This document shows, piece after piece, positions 7,067 to 15,925 of a stretch of DNA of 64,000 nt. The notes beneath the pieces were generated by a model. That model saw only the letters and a program-made list of their open reading frames with translations. It ran no database searches and was not told the origin of the DNA. The first letter of the stretch is position 1; each line of letters starts with the position of its first letter. This DNA is from Streptomyces klenkii (GTDB lineage Bacteria > Actinomycetota > Actinomycetes > Streptomycetales > Streptomycetaceae): positions 341,763-405,762 of the forward strand of contig NZ_RBAM01000008.1 of assembly GCF_003626645.1 (NCBI RefSeq), given 5' to 3'. The position numbers and the translations under genes were made by a program.

Positions 7067-7930
7067 ATGACTTTCCGAGGTCCGGACGATTTTGCACGAC
7101 CTTGTGTTCCGTCGGTCACTTCGAGTGGTCATCGTGTCGCGCTCTTGACAGCCGACGGCGTCCGCGTCGAAGCGGCCTACGAGCCCCGGGCGGGCTCGCG
7201 GATCCCCCCTCCCGGCACCCCCGCGGTGGTGCTCGCGCACGGCTTCACGGGCGCCCTCGACCGGCCCGGCCTGCGCCGGGCCGCGCGGGTGTTCGCCCAG
7301 CGTGCGGCCGTGATCACGTTCTCCTTCCGGGGGCACGGCGGCTCGGGCGGCCGCTCCTCGGTCGGCGACCGCGAGGTGCTCGACCTGGCCGCGGCCGTGC
7401 GGTGGGCGCGCTCGCTGGGGCACGAGCGGGTGGCCACGGTCGGCTTCTCCATGGGCGGATCGGTGGCCCTGCGGCACGCCGCGCTCTACGGCCGCGAGCG
7501 GGCCGCCGGGGGCGGGGAGCACGGAGGGCGCACGGACGCACATTCCGACACGGTCGTGGCCGTCAGTGCGCCCGCACGGTGGTATTACCGCGGTACCGCA
7601 CCCATGCGGCGTCTGCACTGGGCGATCTCGCGTCCCGCGGGGCGGCTGATCGCGCGCTACGGGCTGGGGACGCGGGTCCAGGCGGAGGACTGGGACCCGG
7701 TCCCGCTCTCGCCCGTCGACGCCGTCCCGATGATCGCGCCGCGGCCGCTGCTGATCGTGCACGGCGACCGGGACGCGTACTTCCCGCTCGACCACCCGTA
7801 CGCCCTGGCGGGCGCGGGGGATCCACGGTCCACGGAGCTGTGGATCGAACGGGGGTTCGGCCATGCGGAGAACGCTGCGCGCGGCGAGCTTCTGGAGCGC
7901 ATCGCCCACTGGGTGTGCACCCGCGACTGA
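7067..7930 (+). CDS. Alpha/beta hydrolase
   Basis: 287 residues with an alpha/beta-hydrolase layout: oxyanion-loop motif VVLAHGFTGALDRPG, nucleophile elbow GFSMGGS (Gly-x-Ser-x-Gly), acidic residue in IVHGDRDAYFP, and catalytic His in RGFGHAENA. The substrate is unknown; family members are esterases or acyl hydrolases. ATG at 7067 has a poor ribosome site; an upstream in-frame ATG at 7001 overlaps the PHO-like repeat and would add 22 residues. It is divergent from glnR, as in S. coelicolor (SCO4160 by recollection). Confidence 0.85.
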   Translation: MTFRGPDDFARPCVPSVTSSGHRVALLTADGVRVEAAYEPRAGSRIPPPGTPAVVLAHGFTGALDRPGLRRAARVFAQRAAVITFSFRGHGGSGGRSSVGDREVLDLAAAVRWARSLGHERVATVGFSMGGSVALRHAALYGRERAAGGGEHGGRTDAHSDTVVAVSAPARWYYRGTAPMRRLHWAISRPAGRLIARYGLGTRVQAEDWDPVPLSPVDAVPMIAPRPLLIVHGDRDAYFPLDHPYALAGAGDPRSTELWIERGFGHAENAARGELLERIAHWVCTRD

Positions 7931-7934
7931 GCGC

Positions 7935-8240
7935 CGTCCGGCACCGCCGGTCTCCCGCGTCGTGGTTGCGCCGCCGTTGCGGCGGCAGGAGATTGAGGGG
8001 CTCCCCCCTCAAGACCGCCGCCGCGGCACGGCCCGGCACCGCCGGCCAGCCGCGGGGCGGCTGAGCGCCGCGGCGGCGGAGAAGAGCTGAGAGGCCGGGC
8101 CCCTCACGACCACCCGCCGCGGCGGGAAAGACGTGAGAGGCCCGGCCTCTCGGAACCGCCGCCGCGGCGCGCAACCACCGCGGCGGCGAGGGCCCGGCGG
8201 AACGCGGCGCCACCGAAACCGGCGCGCCCCGCAATCCGCC
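7935..8240. repeat. GC-rich palindromic intergenic repeat, copy A (degenerate)
   Basis: 320 bases between two convergent genes hold no supported gene but are full of nested inverted repeats: GAGAGGCC...GGCCTCTC arms, CCGCCGCGGCGG-type cores, and TTGAGGGGC/GCCCCTCAA-like arms. The right end (GGCGAGGGCCCGGCGGAA) matches the terminal motif of three other elements at 17.1, 34.0 and 45.8 kb. The copy is longer and less regular than the others. It may double as a bidirectional terminator. Confidence 0.6.
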
Positions 8241-8249
8241 GGACCGGCA

Positions 8250-10262
8250 CTACGCTTCTACGGCCGGCTCCGCGAACTGCGCCTCGTAGAGGCGCGCGTA
8301 CGCCCCGCCGGAGGCGAGCAGGCTGTCGTGCGTGCCCTGTTCCACGATGCGGCCCGACTCCATCACGAGGATGACGTCCGCGTCGCGGATCGTGGACAGC
8401 CGGTGCGCGATCACGAAGCTCGTGCGCCCCGTGCGCAGCCGGCCCATCGCCTGCTGGATGAGGACCTCCGTGCGGGTGTCGACGGAGCTCGTCGCCTCGT
8501 CCAGGACGAGGATCTCCGGCTCGGCCAGGAACGCCCGGGCGATGGTGATGAGCTGCTTCTCGCCGACGCTGACGCCTGCGCCCTCGTCGTCGATGACGGT
8601 GTCGTAGCCGTCGGGCAGCGTCCGCACGAAGCGGTCGACGTGCGTGGCCCTGGCCGCCTCCACGATCTTGTCCTGCGAGGTGCCGGCGGGCGCCCCGTAG
8701 GCGATGTTGTCCGCGATCGTGCCGCCGAAGAGCCAGGTGTCCTGGAGCACCATGCCGATGTGGGAGCGCAGCTCCTCGCGCGACATGGCGGCGATGTCGG
8801 TCCCGTCGAGGGTGATGCGGCCGCCGCCCACCTCGTAGAACCGCATGAGCAGGTTGACCAGCGTGGTCTTGCCGGCGCCGGTCGGGCCGACGATGGCCAC
8901 GGTCTGGCCGGGCCGCACGGTCAGCGAGAGGTCCTCGATGAGCGGCTTGTCCGGCTCGTAGCGGAAGGAGACCTTCTCGAAGGACACCTCGCCGTGCACG
9001 CGGCCCGGCTTCGGGGCGTCCGCAGGGTCCGCCGACTGCTCGTCGGCGTCGAGCAGCTCGAAGACGCGCTCGGCGGAGGCGACGCCGGACTGCACGAGGT
9101 TGGCCATGGAGGCCACCTGCGTGAGGGGCTGGCTGAACTGGCGCGAGTACTGCACGAAGGCCTGCACGTCACCGATGGACAGCGCGCCGGAGGCGACCCG
9201 CAGGCCGCCGACGACGGCGACGAGCACGTAGTTGAGGTTCCCTATGAACATCATCGCGGGCTGGATGACGCCCGAGATGAACTGGGCCTTGAAGCCGGCC
9301 TGGAAGAGGTCCTCGTTCTCCTTGCGGAAGATCTCCGCGGACTCCTTCTCGCGGCCGAAGACCTTCACCAGCGCGTGCCCGGTGTACATCTCCTCGATGT
9401 GGGCGTTGAGCTTGCCGGTCGTCTTCCACTGGGCGACGAACTGCGGCTGCGCCCGCTTGCCGATCTTCGTGGCGACGACGACGGACACCGGCACGGTGAC
9501 CAGCGCGACCAGGGCGAGCAGCCAGGAGATCCAGAACATCACGGCCAGCACACCCGTGATCGTCAGCAGCGAGGTGACGATCTGGCTCATGGTCTGCTGG
9601 AGCGTCTGGGCGACGTTGTCGATGTCGTTCGTGGCGCGGGAGAGCACCTCGCCGCGCGGCTGCCGGTCGAAGTAGCTGAGCGGCAGCCGGCCGAGCTTCT
9701 CCTCGACGTCCCGGCGCAGCCGGAAGACGGCGCGCTGCACGACGGTGGTGGCGATCCGCGCCTGGACGAGCCCGAACAGGGACGCCGCGACGTAGATCGC
9801 CAGGACCCACAGCAGCACCTCGCTCACGGCGTCGAAGTCGATGCCGCGGCCGGGGGTGAAGCCGACCGAGCCGAGCAGGTCGGCGACGGTGCCGTTGCCC
9901 TGCTGCCGCATCCGCTCGACGGCCTCGGCCTTGGTGATGCCGTCGGGGAACTTCTTCCCGACGACGCCCGCGAAGATCAGGTCGGTGGCCCGGCCGAGGA
10001 TCTTCGGGCCGATGACGGACAGGGCGACGCTCGCGACGCACATGACGAGCGCCACGGTGATCAGGGCCCGCTCGGGTCTGAGGGTGCCCAGCAGCCGCTT
10101 GGCGGACCCGGCGAAGTCCATGGACCGCTCGGTGGGCTGGCCGCCCATGAAGCGGGCGACGCCGGTGGCGGGGGCGGGCCCGCGGCGGGCGGGGCCGCCG
10201 GGGGCCGGTGCGCCGGGCTTGCCGCCCCCGCCCGGGGATGCCGGTTTCTCCGGGGTCGTCAC
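8250..10262 (-). CDS. ABC exporter, fused membrane and ATPase domains (second of pair)
   Basis: 670 residues with an N-terminal Pro/Gly-rich extension of about 60 residues, six-helix transmembrane domain (from LITVALVMCVASVALSVIGP), and C-terminal ATPase: Walker A VGPTGAGKTT, signature GVSVGEKQLI, Walker B EILVLDEATSSVDTRT. The signature is SVGEKQ rather than LSGGQ. In heterodimeric exporters one site is often degenerate, and here the partner keeps a canonical VSGGQRQ. The Walker B glutamate (DEA) is present. The GTG start overlaps the stop of the partner gene (GTGA), so the two are translationally coupled. Probable role: lipid or drug export; substrate unknown. Confidence 0.92.
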   Translation of the reverse strand: MTTPEKPASPGGGGKPGAPAPGGPARRGPAPATGVARFMGGQPTERSMDFAGSAKRLLGTLRPERALITVALVMCVASVALSVIGPKILGRATDLIFAGVVGKKFPDGITKAEAVERMRQQGNGTVADLLGSVGFTPGRGIDFDAVSEVLLWVLAIYVAASLFGLVQARIATTVVQRAVFRLRRDVEEKLGRLPLSYFDRQPRGEVLSRATNDIDNVAQTLQQTMSQIVTSLLTITGVLAVMFWISWLLALVALVTVPVSVVVATKIGKRAQPQFVAQWKTTGKLNAHIEEMYTGHALVKVFGREKESAEIFRKENEDLFQAGFKAQFISGVIQPAMMFIGNLNYVLVAVVGGLRVASGALSIGDVQAFVQYSRQFSQPLTQVASMANLVQSGVASAERVFELLDADEQSADPADAPKPGRVHGEVSFEKVSFRYEPDKPLIEDLSLTVRPGQTVAIVGPTGAGKTTLVNLLMRFYEVGGGRITLDGTDIAAMSREELRSHIGMVLQDTWLFGGTIADNIAYGAPAGTSQDKIVEAARATHVDRFVRTLPDGYDTVIDDEGAGVSVGEKQLITIARAFLAEPEILVLDEATSSVDTRTEVLIQQAMGRLRTGRTSFVIAHRLSTIRDADVILVMESGRIVEQGTHDSLLASGGAYARLYEAQFAEPAVEA

Positions 10263-11992
10263 GCCGCCTCCTCCTCGGTGAGCTGGGAGAGCACGATCTC
10301 CCGGTAGGTCTCGTTGCCGGCCATCAGCTCGCCGTGGGTGCCGGTGCCGACGACGCGGCCCTCGTCCAGGACGACGATCCGGTCGGCGTCCCGGATCGTG
10401 GAGACGCGCTGGGCGACGATGACGACCGTGGCGTTCCCCGTCTCGCGGGCCAGCGCGGCCCGCAGCCGGGCGTCGGTGGCGTAGTCGAGGGCGGAGAAGG
10501 AGTCGTCGAAGAGATAGATGTCCGGCTTGCGGACCAGGGCGCGGGCGATGGCGAGCCGCTGCCGCTGCCCGCCGGAGACGTTGGTGCCGCCCTGCGCGAT
10601 CGGCGCCTCCAGGCCGCCCTCCATGCTCGCGACGAAGTCGCGGGCCTGCGCCGTCTCCAGCGCCTCCCACAGCTCCTCGTCGGTCGCTTCGGGGCGCCCG
10701 TAGCGGAGGTTGGAGGCGACGGTCCCGGAGAACAGGTAGGGCTTCTGCGGGACGAGGCCGATGGCCTCGGCGGAGCGGGCCGGGTCGAGCTCGCGCACGT
10801 CGACACCGCCCACGGTGACCGTTCCGGCGGTCGCGTCGAACAGCCGCGGGACCAGCCCCAGCAGCGTGGACTTGCCGCTGCCGGTGGAGCCGATGACGGC
10901 CGTGATCTCGCCGGGCCGGGCGACGAGGGAGACGTCCTTGAGGACCGGCTCCTCCGCGCCCGGGTAGCGGAACTCGACGCCGCTGAGCTCCAGGTGCCCG
11001 CCACTACGCAGCTCGGTGACCGGGCTGACCGGCGGCACCACGCTGGAGTCGGTGGCCAGGACCTCCTGGACGCGCTCGGCGCAGACCTCGGCGCGCGGCA
11101 CCATCATGAACATGAAGGTGGCCATCATGACGGCCATCAGGATCTGCATCAGGTAGCTGAGGAAGGCCGTCAGCGCACCGATCTCCATGTCGCCGCTCTC
11201 GATGCGGTGACCGCCGAACCACAGCACGGCGACGGAGGAGATGTTCACGACCAGCATCACGGACGGGAACATCAGCGACATCAGCCGGCCGGCCCGGAGC
11301 GAGACGTCCATCAGCTCGGCGTTCGCGCCGTCGAAACGTTCCCGCTCGTGGTCGTCGCGGACGAAGGCGCGGATGACGCGGATGCCGGTGATCTGCTCGC
11401 GCAGCACCCGGTTGACGGTGTCGATCCGGTCCTGCACGCCGCGGAAAACCGGTCGCATCCGCCAGATGATCAGCGAGACGATCACGCCGAGGACCGGCAC
11501 GATGACCAGCAGCAGGGCGGACAGCGGCACGTCCTGGTCGAGCGCCATCAGGATGCCGCCCACGCACATGATCGGCGCGGACACCATCAGCGTGAACGCC
11601 ATCAGGACGAGCAGCTGGATCTGCTGCACGTCGTTGGTGGTGCGGGTGATCAGGGAGGGGGCGCCGAAGTGCCCCATCTCGCGCGCGGAGAAGGACTGCA
11701 CGCGGTCGAAGACGGCGGCACGCAGATCGCGCCCGACCGCCATCGCGGTCCGGGCGCCGAAGTACGTCGCACCGATCGCGCAGACGATCTGGACGAGGGT
11801 GACCGCCAGCATCCCGCCGCCGAGGGACAGGATGTAGCCGGTGTCACCCTTCACGACACCGTTGTCGATGATGTCGGCGTTGAGTGAGGGTAGGTAGAGC
11901 GTGGCAAGCGTCTGGACGAGCTGCAGGAGCACGATCAGCGCGATCGATGTGGAGTAGGGCCTCAGATACGCCCGTGATAGTCGGACCAGCAC
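10259..11992 (-). CDS. ABC exporter, fused membrane and ATPase domains (first of pair)
   Basis: 577 residues, the usual length for a half exporter. The membrane domain runs from LIVLLQLVQTLATLYLPSLN to about residue 310. The ATPase has Walker A VIGSTGSGKSTLL, signature NVSGGQRQRLA, and switch region with DDSFSALDYATDARL. Walker B reads YLFDDSFSALD, so the usual catalytic Glu after Walker B is Asp-Ser here (degenerate site). The partner gene carries the intact Glu, which fits an asymmetric heterodimer. GTG start appears leaderless: TAGGCT (12000-12005 on this strand) lies seven bases upstream and there is no ribosome site. Confidence 0.92.
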   Translation of the reverse strand: MLVRLSRAYLRPYSTSIALIVLLQLVQTLATLYLPSLNADIIDNGVVKGDTGYILSLGGGMLAVTLVQIVCAIGATYFGARTAMAVGRDLRAAVFDRVQSFSAREMGHFGAPSLITRTTNDVQQIQLLVLMAFTLMVSAPIMCVGGILMALDQDVPLSALLLVIVPVLGVIVSLIIWRMRPVFRGVQDRIDTVNRVLREQITGIRVIRAFVRDDHERERFDGANAELMDVSLRAGRLMSLMFPSVMLVVNISSVAVLWFGGHRIESGDMEIGALTAFLSYLMQILMAVMMATFMFMMVPRAEVCAERVQEVLATDSSVVPPVSPVTELRSGGHLELSGVEFRYPGAEEPVLKDVSLVARPGEITAVIGSTGSGKSTLLGLVPRLFDATAGTVTVGGVDVRELDPARSAEAIGLVPQKPYLFSGTVASNLRYGRPEATDEELWEALETAQARDFVASMEGGLEAPIAQGGTNVSGGQRQRLAIARALVRKPDIYLFDDSFSALDYATDARLRAALARETGNATVVIVAQRVSTIRDADRIVVLDEGRVVGTGTHGELMAGNETYREIVLSQLTEEEAA

Positions 11993-12107
11993 ACCGGGCA
12001 GCCTAAGCGAGCGCCTCGCCGTGCGGCCTCCGTATTTGCACGGGCGGCGTTCCCCTCGCGCGGCACCCGTCATCATGGGAGGCGGCAGAAGAAGGAAAGG
12101 GGTCGCC

Positions 12108-12422
12108 GTGGCGACGACACAACCGGCACACCCGGTCAAACCGGCCCTGCCGGGGCAGCCGGGACCGGTGGGCACCATCCGGTACTGGGCCGCGGCGAAG
12201 GCCGCGGCCGGCACGGCCGAGGAGCCGTACGCTGCGCGGACGCTCGCGGAGGCGCTGGACGCGGCCCGCCGGCGGCACGCGGAGCGCCCCGACTTCGCCC
12301 GGGTGCTGGCACGCTGCTCGTTCCTCGTGGACGACGCCCCGGTAGGCACCCGCGACCACGCAACGGTCCAACTGGCCGAGGGCGGCACCGTAGAGGTGCT
12401 CCCGCCCTTCGCAGGAGGGTGA
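12108..12422 (+). CDS. MoaD/ThiS-family sulfur-carrier protein
   Basis: About 104 residues ending in EVLPPFAGG. The Gly-Gly tail is the site of thiocarboxylate formation in MoaD/ThiS ubiquitin-like carriers. The fold core (IRYWAAAKAAAGTAEEPYAA, TVEVLPPF) follows a Pro-rich N-terminus. GTG start with AAGGAAAGGGG upstream. No MoaE or ThiG partner is adjacent, so the pathway (molybdopterin or another sulfur transfer) cannot be told. The next gene starts 11 bases after its stop, suggesting co-transcription with a membrane protein. Confidence 0.85.
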   Translation: MATTQPAHPVKPALPGQPGPVGTIRYWAAAKAAAGTAEEPYAARTLAEALDAARRRHAERPDFARVLARCSFLVDDAPVGTRDHATVQLAEGGTVEVLPPFAGG

Positions 12423-12432
12423 CCCCGGCAGC

Positions 12433-13800
12433 ATGAGCAATCAGCCGCACCATACGTACGACCCGCAGGACCCGTACGACTCGTATGACGCGTACGACGC
12501 CCGGACGCAGCGCTACGACGCTCAGTCGTACGGGCAGCAGGACGGGGCGTACGGCTCGTACCAGCAGCAGCACCCGCACCAGCAGGCGCAGCAGGCCCAG
12601 GGTCAGGACCACGGGTCGTACGGCGACTCGTACAACGCCTACGACCCGTACGCCCAGCAGCAGCCGCAGGCGCAGCAGCACCAGCACCAGCACCAGCACC
12701 AGCAGTCCCACCAGCAACCGCACCAGCCGTCTCAGCCGCAGCAGTACCAGTGGCCGACGACCAACGGCGGCCAGGGCTTCTCCGCGCACGACGAGCCGGT
12801 CACGCAGACCTGGCAGACGCCGACGTGGGACACGGGCACGTGGCAGCAGCCCCCGGCCCCGCCCGCGGAGGACCGCTCCTACGGCGCGTCCTGGTCCGCC
12901 GGCACCCCGCTGCCCGAGGAGCGCCCGGCCGCGGCCGGTGTCGTGCCGCGCGCGGCGGGCGCGGTCGTACCCGCTCCGGTGCACGAGCCCGCGCTCCTCG
13001 CCGAGCCGGGTGGCGACGACGCCGGCAGCTGCGGCGCGCGGCCGATGACGGCCGCCGAGAAGGCGAAGGCCGAGGGCCGGGCGCAGATCGTCTCGCCGGG
13101 CCTCAAGCCCGCCCTGGTGACGACGGCGCTCGCCGCGCTGCTCGCGCTCACGGCGCCGCTCGGCCAGTTCGCGCTGGCGGTGCCGCTGGTGCTGCTGCAA
13201 GCGGTGACGGCCGCGGGCTGGTTCCGGCTCAACGGCATGTGGCCCGCCCGGCAGGGCATCGCGCTCGCGTTCCTCGGCGGCGTGGCCGCCGACATCGGCA
13301 TGCTGGCCACCGACCGTTCGCAGGCGCCGACCGTCGTCATCGGCACCCTCGGCGTGTGGCTCCTGCTGGTCCTCGTCCTCCAGCTGCGCAGCCACGCCTC
13401 GCCGGACGAGCGGCTGTACGGCCTGACGGCGGCCGCCGCCTCCTCCGCCCTCGCGGTCCTCGCGGCCGGGCACCTGGCCGCGTCCTCCGACGCCGTCGTG
13501 GTCGGCGCGAGCGCCGTGGCCGTGACCGCCCTGGCGCGCGCCCTGCCGCTGCCGTCCCTGGCCGCGCCCGTCGTGGCGCTGCTCGCGGCCGCGGGCGCGG
13601 GCCTCGCGACCGGCGGCCTGACGGACCTGGGCACCTCCGCCGCCCTGCTGGGCCTCGCCGCGGGCGCCTGCGCCCTGATCGGCCTGCGCGTCGCCAGCTA
13701 CGACTACCCGTCGCGATTCGTGCACATGACGGCGGGCGTGGCCCTGCCGCTCGCGGCCGCGGCCCCCGCGGTCTACGTCCTGGGCCGCGTCCTGGGCTGA
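12433..13800 (+). CDS. Membrane protein with long Gln/His/Tyr/Asp-rich N-terminal tail
   Basis: 455 residues. The first 150 or so are low complexity: YDPQDPYDSYDAYD-type repeats, then poly-Gln and alternating His-Gln (QHQHQHQHQQ). The tail leads into a charged segment (MTAAEKAKAEGRAQ) and at least eight hydrophobic helices from residue 230 to the end (LVTTALAALLALTAPLGQFA; LLVLVLQLR; LALPLAAAAPAVYVLG). No enzymatic motif was seen. The alternating His-Gln tract could bind metal, or the whole tail may simply be disordered. The DNA of the tail is less GC-biased than the rest (CAG/CAC repeats) and may be length-variable. Confidence 0.8.
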   Translation: MSNQPHHTYDPQDPYDSYDAYDARTQRYDAQSYGQQDGAYGSYQQQHPHQQAQQAQGQDHGSYGDSYNAYDPYAQQQPQAQQHQHQHQHQQSHQQPHQPSQPQQYQWPTTNGGQGFSAHDEPVTQTWQTPTWDTGTWQQPPAPPAEDRSYGASWSAGTPLPEERPAAAGVVPRAAGAVVPAPVHEPALLAEPGGDDAGSCGARPMTAAEKAKAEGRAQIVSPGLKPALVTTALAALLALTAPLGQFALAVPLVLLQAVTAAGWFRLNGMWPARQGIALAFLGGVAADIGMLATDRSQAPTVVIGTLGVWLLLVLVLQLRSHASPDERLYGLTAAAASSALAVLAAGHLAASSDAVVVGASAVAVTALARALPLPSLAAPVVALLAAAGAGLATGGLTDLGTSAALLGLAAGACALIGLRVASYDYPSRFVHMTAGVALPLAAAAPAVYVLGRVLG

Positions 13801-13910
13801 CCCCCCGCCGCTCGTTCTTCCCTCCCTTCCGGGCCGTCCGGTTAGGCTCCATGGCATTGCAAGGTCAGTGCAGGGGCCTGACCGGGACCCGGGGGAGCTG
13901 GAGAAACCGA

Positions 13911-14624
13911 ATGCGCGCGATACGCATCACCCTGATCATCGCGGTGATATTGGGGGCCCTCTTCGTGGGCGCCGACCGCCTGGCGGTGTACTTCGCCGAG
14001 GACCAGGCGGCCGAGAAGATCCGCAGCAGTCAGGGGCTGACGGGCACGCCCGAGGTCTCCATCAAGGGGTTCCCCTTCCTCACGCAGATCGCCGACTCGC
14101 GCCTGGACGAGGTCGAGGTCAAGCTGGACGGCGCGACCGCGAGCTCCGGCGGGCAGTCGATCCGGGTGTCGGGCTTCGACGCCAAGCTCCAGGACGTGAA
14201 GATCGACAGCAGCTTCAGCTCGGCCGTCGCGAGCCGGGCGACGGGCACGGCGCACCTCTCGTACGAGGACCTGAGCAAGGCCACCAACGACCCGACGGTG
14301 AAGGTCGGCTTCGGCGGCCAGGGCGCCGCCGGCAAGAGCCAGGTCAAGGTGACCGGCACGGTGCAGCTCGCGGGGATGCCCATCGAGCGCAGCGTCATCT
14401 CCACGGTCACGCTCGTGGGCGGCGACACCGTCCGGGTGCGGGCGGACCAGATCCCCGACGAGGCCAAGGCCTTCCCCGGCCTGGAGCGGGCGATCCGCCA
14501 GAAGACGGACTTCGACCGGCGCATCAGCGGCCTGCCGAAGGGCCTGAAGCTGGACAAGGTCGTGGCGACGCAGGACGGTGTCGACATCACGCTGACCGGC
14601 TCGGACGTCAACCTGGCGGGCTGA
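13911..14624 (+). CDS. LmeA-like phospholipid-binding protein (DUF2993)
   Basis: 237 residues with a single N-terminal hydrophobic anchor (IRITLIIAVILGALFVGADR) followed by the DUF2993 pattern: AAEKIRSSQGL, VSIKGFPFLTQIADSRLDEV, and a C-terminal GLPKGLKLDKVVATQDGVDI block. Relatives (LmeA of mycobacteria, many Streptomyces paralogues) bind phosphoinositide-type lipids outside the membrane. ATG follows GGGGGAGCTGGAGAAACCGA. It stands alone after a 110-base gap. Cell-envelope lipid handling is the likely role. Confidence 0.85.
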   Translation: MRAIRITLIIAVILGALFVGADRLAVYFAEDQAAEKIRSSQGLTGTPEVSIKGFPFLTQIADSRLDEVEVKLDGATASSGGQSIRVSGFDAKLQDVKIDSSFSSAVASRATGTAHLSYEDLSKATNDPTVKVGFGGQGAAGKSQVKVTGTVQLAGMPIERSVISTVTLVGGDTVRVRADQIPDEAKAFPGLERAIRQKTDFDRRISGLPKGLKLDKVVATQDGVDITLTGSDVNLAG

Positions 14625-14796
14625 CCGGCCCGCTCCCCGTCCGGCCCCGTCCACGCTGCGAGACGTCGCCGTCCGGAGGGCAGACCTCCGAGCGGCACGG
14701 ACGCCCGGGAGCGGCGCACGGCCGCCCCTCCGGCGCTCCCTAGGCCGTCCCTCGTCCCAGCATCCGGAAGATCTCGTCTCACTATCCAACACGCCG

Positions 14797-14825
14797 GTGA
14801 CACGCCCACCCGCCGTCCCTACGAT
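14797..14825 (+). promoter_or_regulatory. Promoter of the leader-peptide / rhodanese operon
   Basis: GTGACA (14797-14802) and TACGAT (14820-14825) are separated by 17 bases, a good vegetative Streptomyces promoter. Transcription would begin at or one base before the ATG of the 26-codon leader peptide, giving a leaderless message. The rest of the 14625-14796 spacer has only weak inverted repeats and no gene. Confidence 0.6.
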
Positions 14826-14832
14826 CGTGGGC

Positions 14833-14913
14833 ATGAAGCGACAGGCGGACCTCACGAAGCGGCGGGCAGTCGACCTGTGCCGCGTCGCCGCCATGCTCTG
14901 TCGTCATGTCTGA
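14833..14913 (+). CDS. Cys-codon leader peptide (26 residues) upstream of rhodanese gene
   Basis: A short frame, MKRQADLTKRRAVDLCRVAA then MLCRHV, carrying two Cys codons each beside Arg. Very similar leader peptides precede sulfur-metabolism genes in many Streptomyces. They are thought to let ribosome stalling at Cys codons report cysteine or sulfur supply and so control downstream expression. The 138 bases between its stop and the rhodanese ATG contain short palindromes (GGGAAGCTTCCC, GCTGCGCAGC, GCAAGCGCTTGC) that could form alternative structures. The leaderless start fits the promoter at 14797-14825. Confidence 0.75.
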   Translation: MKRQADLTKRRAVDLCRVAAMLCRHV

Positions 14914-15008
14914 CGGGAAGCTTCCCCTCCCCTTCCGGAAGTCCTTCCCCGTCTCGTCTCCCATCCCACCCGCTGCGCAGCGCCGCGCGCTCCCCTCGCC
15001 GCGCGCCC

Positions 15009-15020
15009 AGCAAGCGCTTG
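15009..15020. promoter_or_regulatory. 12-bp perfect palindrome GCAAGCGCTTGC
   Basis: The palindrome lies 31 bases upstream of the rhodanese start, between leader peptide and gene. Its core resembles LacI/GalR-family operators (CGCAAGCGCTTGCG), so a repressor may bind; alternatively it is part of an RNA attenuator structure with GCTGCGCAGC just upstream. Confidence 0.35.
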
Positions 15021-15051
15021 CGCGATCCGCAACTGCCCCGGAGGAGAACAC

Positions 15052-15894
15052 ATGAGCCGCAGTGACGTCCTGGTGGACGCCGACTGGGTACAGGCCCGCA
15101 TCGACGCCGCCGACCCGAAGACCGTCATCGTCGAGGTCGACGAGGACACGTCCGCGTACGACAAGAACCACATCAAGTCCGCCGTCCGCATCGACTGGAA
15201 GACGGACCTCCAGGACCCCGTCCGCCGCGACTTCGTGGACCAGGCCGGCTTCGAGGAGCTGCTCTCCGCGAAGGGCATCGCGAACGACGACACCGTCGTC
15301 CTCTACGGCGGCAACAACAACTGGTTCGCCGCGTACGCCTACTGGTACTTCAAGCTCTACGGCCACCAGGACGTGAAGCTCCTCGACGGCGGCCGCAAGA
15401 AGTGGGAGCTCGACTCCCGCGACCTGGTCGCCGAGGTCCCGCAGCGCGCCCGCACCGAGTACCACGCCCAGCCGCAGGACACCTCCATCCGCGCCTTCCG
15501 CGACGACGTCGTGAAGGCGATCGGCGAGCTCAACCTCGTCGACGTCCGCTCCCCCGACGAGTTCAGCGGCAAGCTGCTCGCCCCGGCGCACCTCCCGCAG
15601 GAGCAGTCGCAGCGCCCCGGCCACGTGCCGACCGCGCGCAACATCCCCTGGTCGAAGTCGGCCAACGACGACGGCACCTTCAAGTCCGACGAGGAGCTGA
15701 CGGCGCTCTACGAGGGCGCGGGCGTGGACCTGGCGAAGGACACCATCGCCTACTGCCGGATCGGCGAGCGCTCCGCGCACACCTGGTTCGTGCTGCACGA
15801 GCTGCTCGGCCGGCAGAACGTCAGGAACTACGACGGCTCCTGGACCGAGTACGGCTCCCTGGTCGGCGTGCCGATCCAGCTCGGCGCCAACTGA
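15052..15894 (+). CDS. Thiosulfate sulfurtransferase (tandem rhodanese domains)
   Basis: 280 residues with two rhodanese domains. The N-terminal domain (about 5-125) has lost the cysteine (VVLYGGNNNWFAAYAYWYFK). The C-terminal domain (about 155-275) carries the catalytic loop DTIAYCRIGERSAHTWF with Cys near 230 and the CRxGxRS pattern typical of thiosulfate:cyanide sulfurtransferases. Start ATG with GGAGGAG upstream. It is followed after 31 bases by a DUF1416 (SseC-like) gene. The SseA/CysA-SseC pairing is standard in actinobacteria and relates to sulfur transfer for cofactors and thiosulfate handling. It is preceded by a Cys-codon leader peptide. Confidence 0.93.
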   Translation: MSRSDVLVDADWVQARIDAADPKTVIVEVDEDTSAYDKNHIKSAVRIDWKTDLQDPVRRDFVDQAGFEELLSAKGIANDDTVVLYGGNNNWFAAYAYWYFKLYGHQDVKLLDGGRKKWELDSRDLVAEVPQRARTEYHAQPQDTSIRAFRDDVVKAIGELNLVDVRSPDEFSGKLLAPAHLPQEQSQRPGHVPTARNIPWSKSANDDGTFKSDEELTALYEGAGVDLAKDTIAYCRIGERSAHTWFVLHELLGRQNVRNYDGSWTEYGSLVGVPIQLGAN

Positions 15895-15925
15895 CGTCAC
15901 GACCGCTACCAGTTAAGGATCACCC

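Noticed and set aside
8133..10307. 724-residue plus-strand frame
   Set aside because: Antisense of an ABC exporter with complete Walker motifs; rich in Val/Gly/Asp/His as expected of a complement frame.
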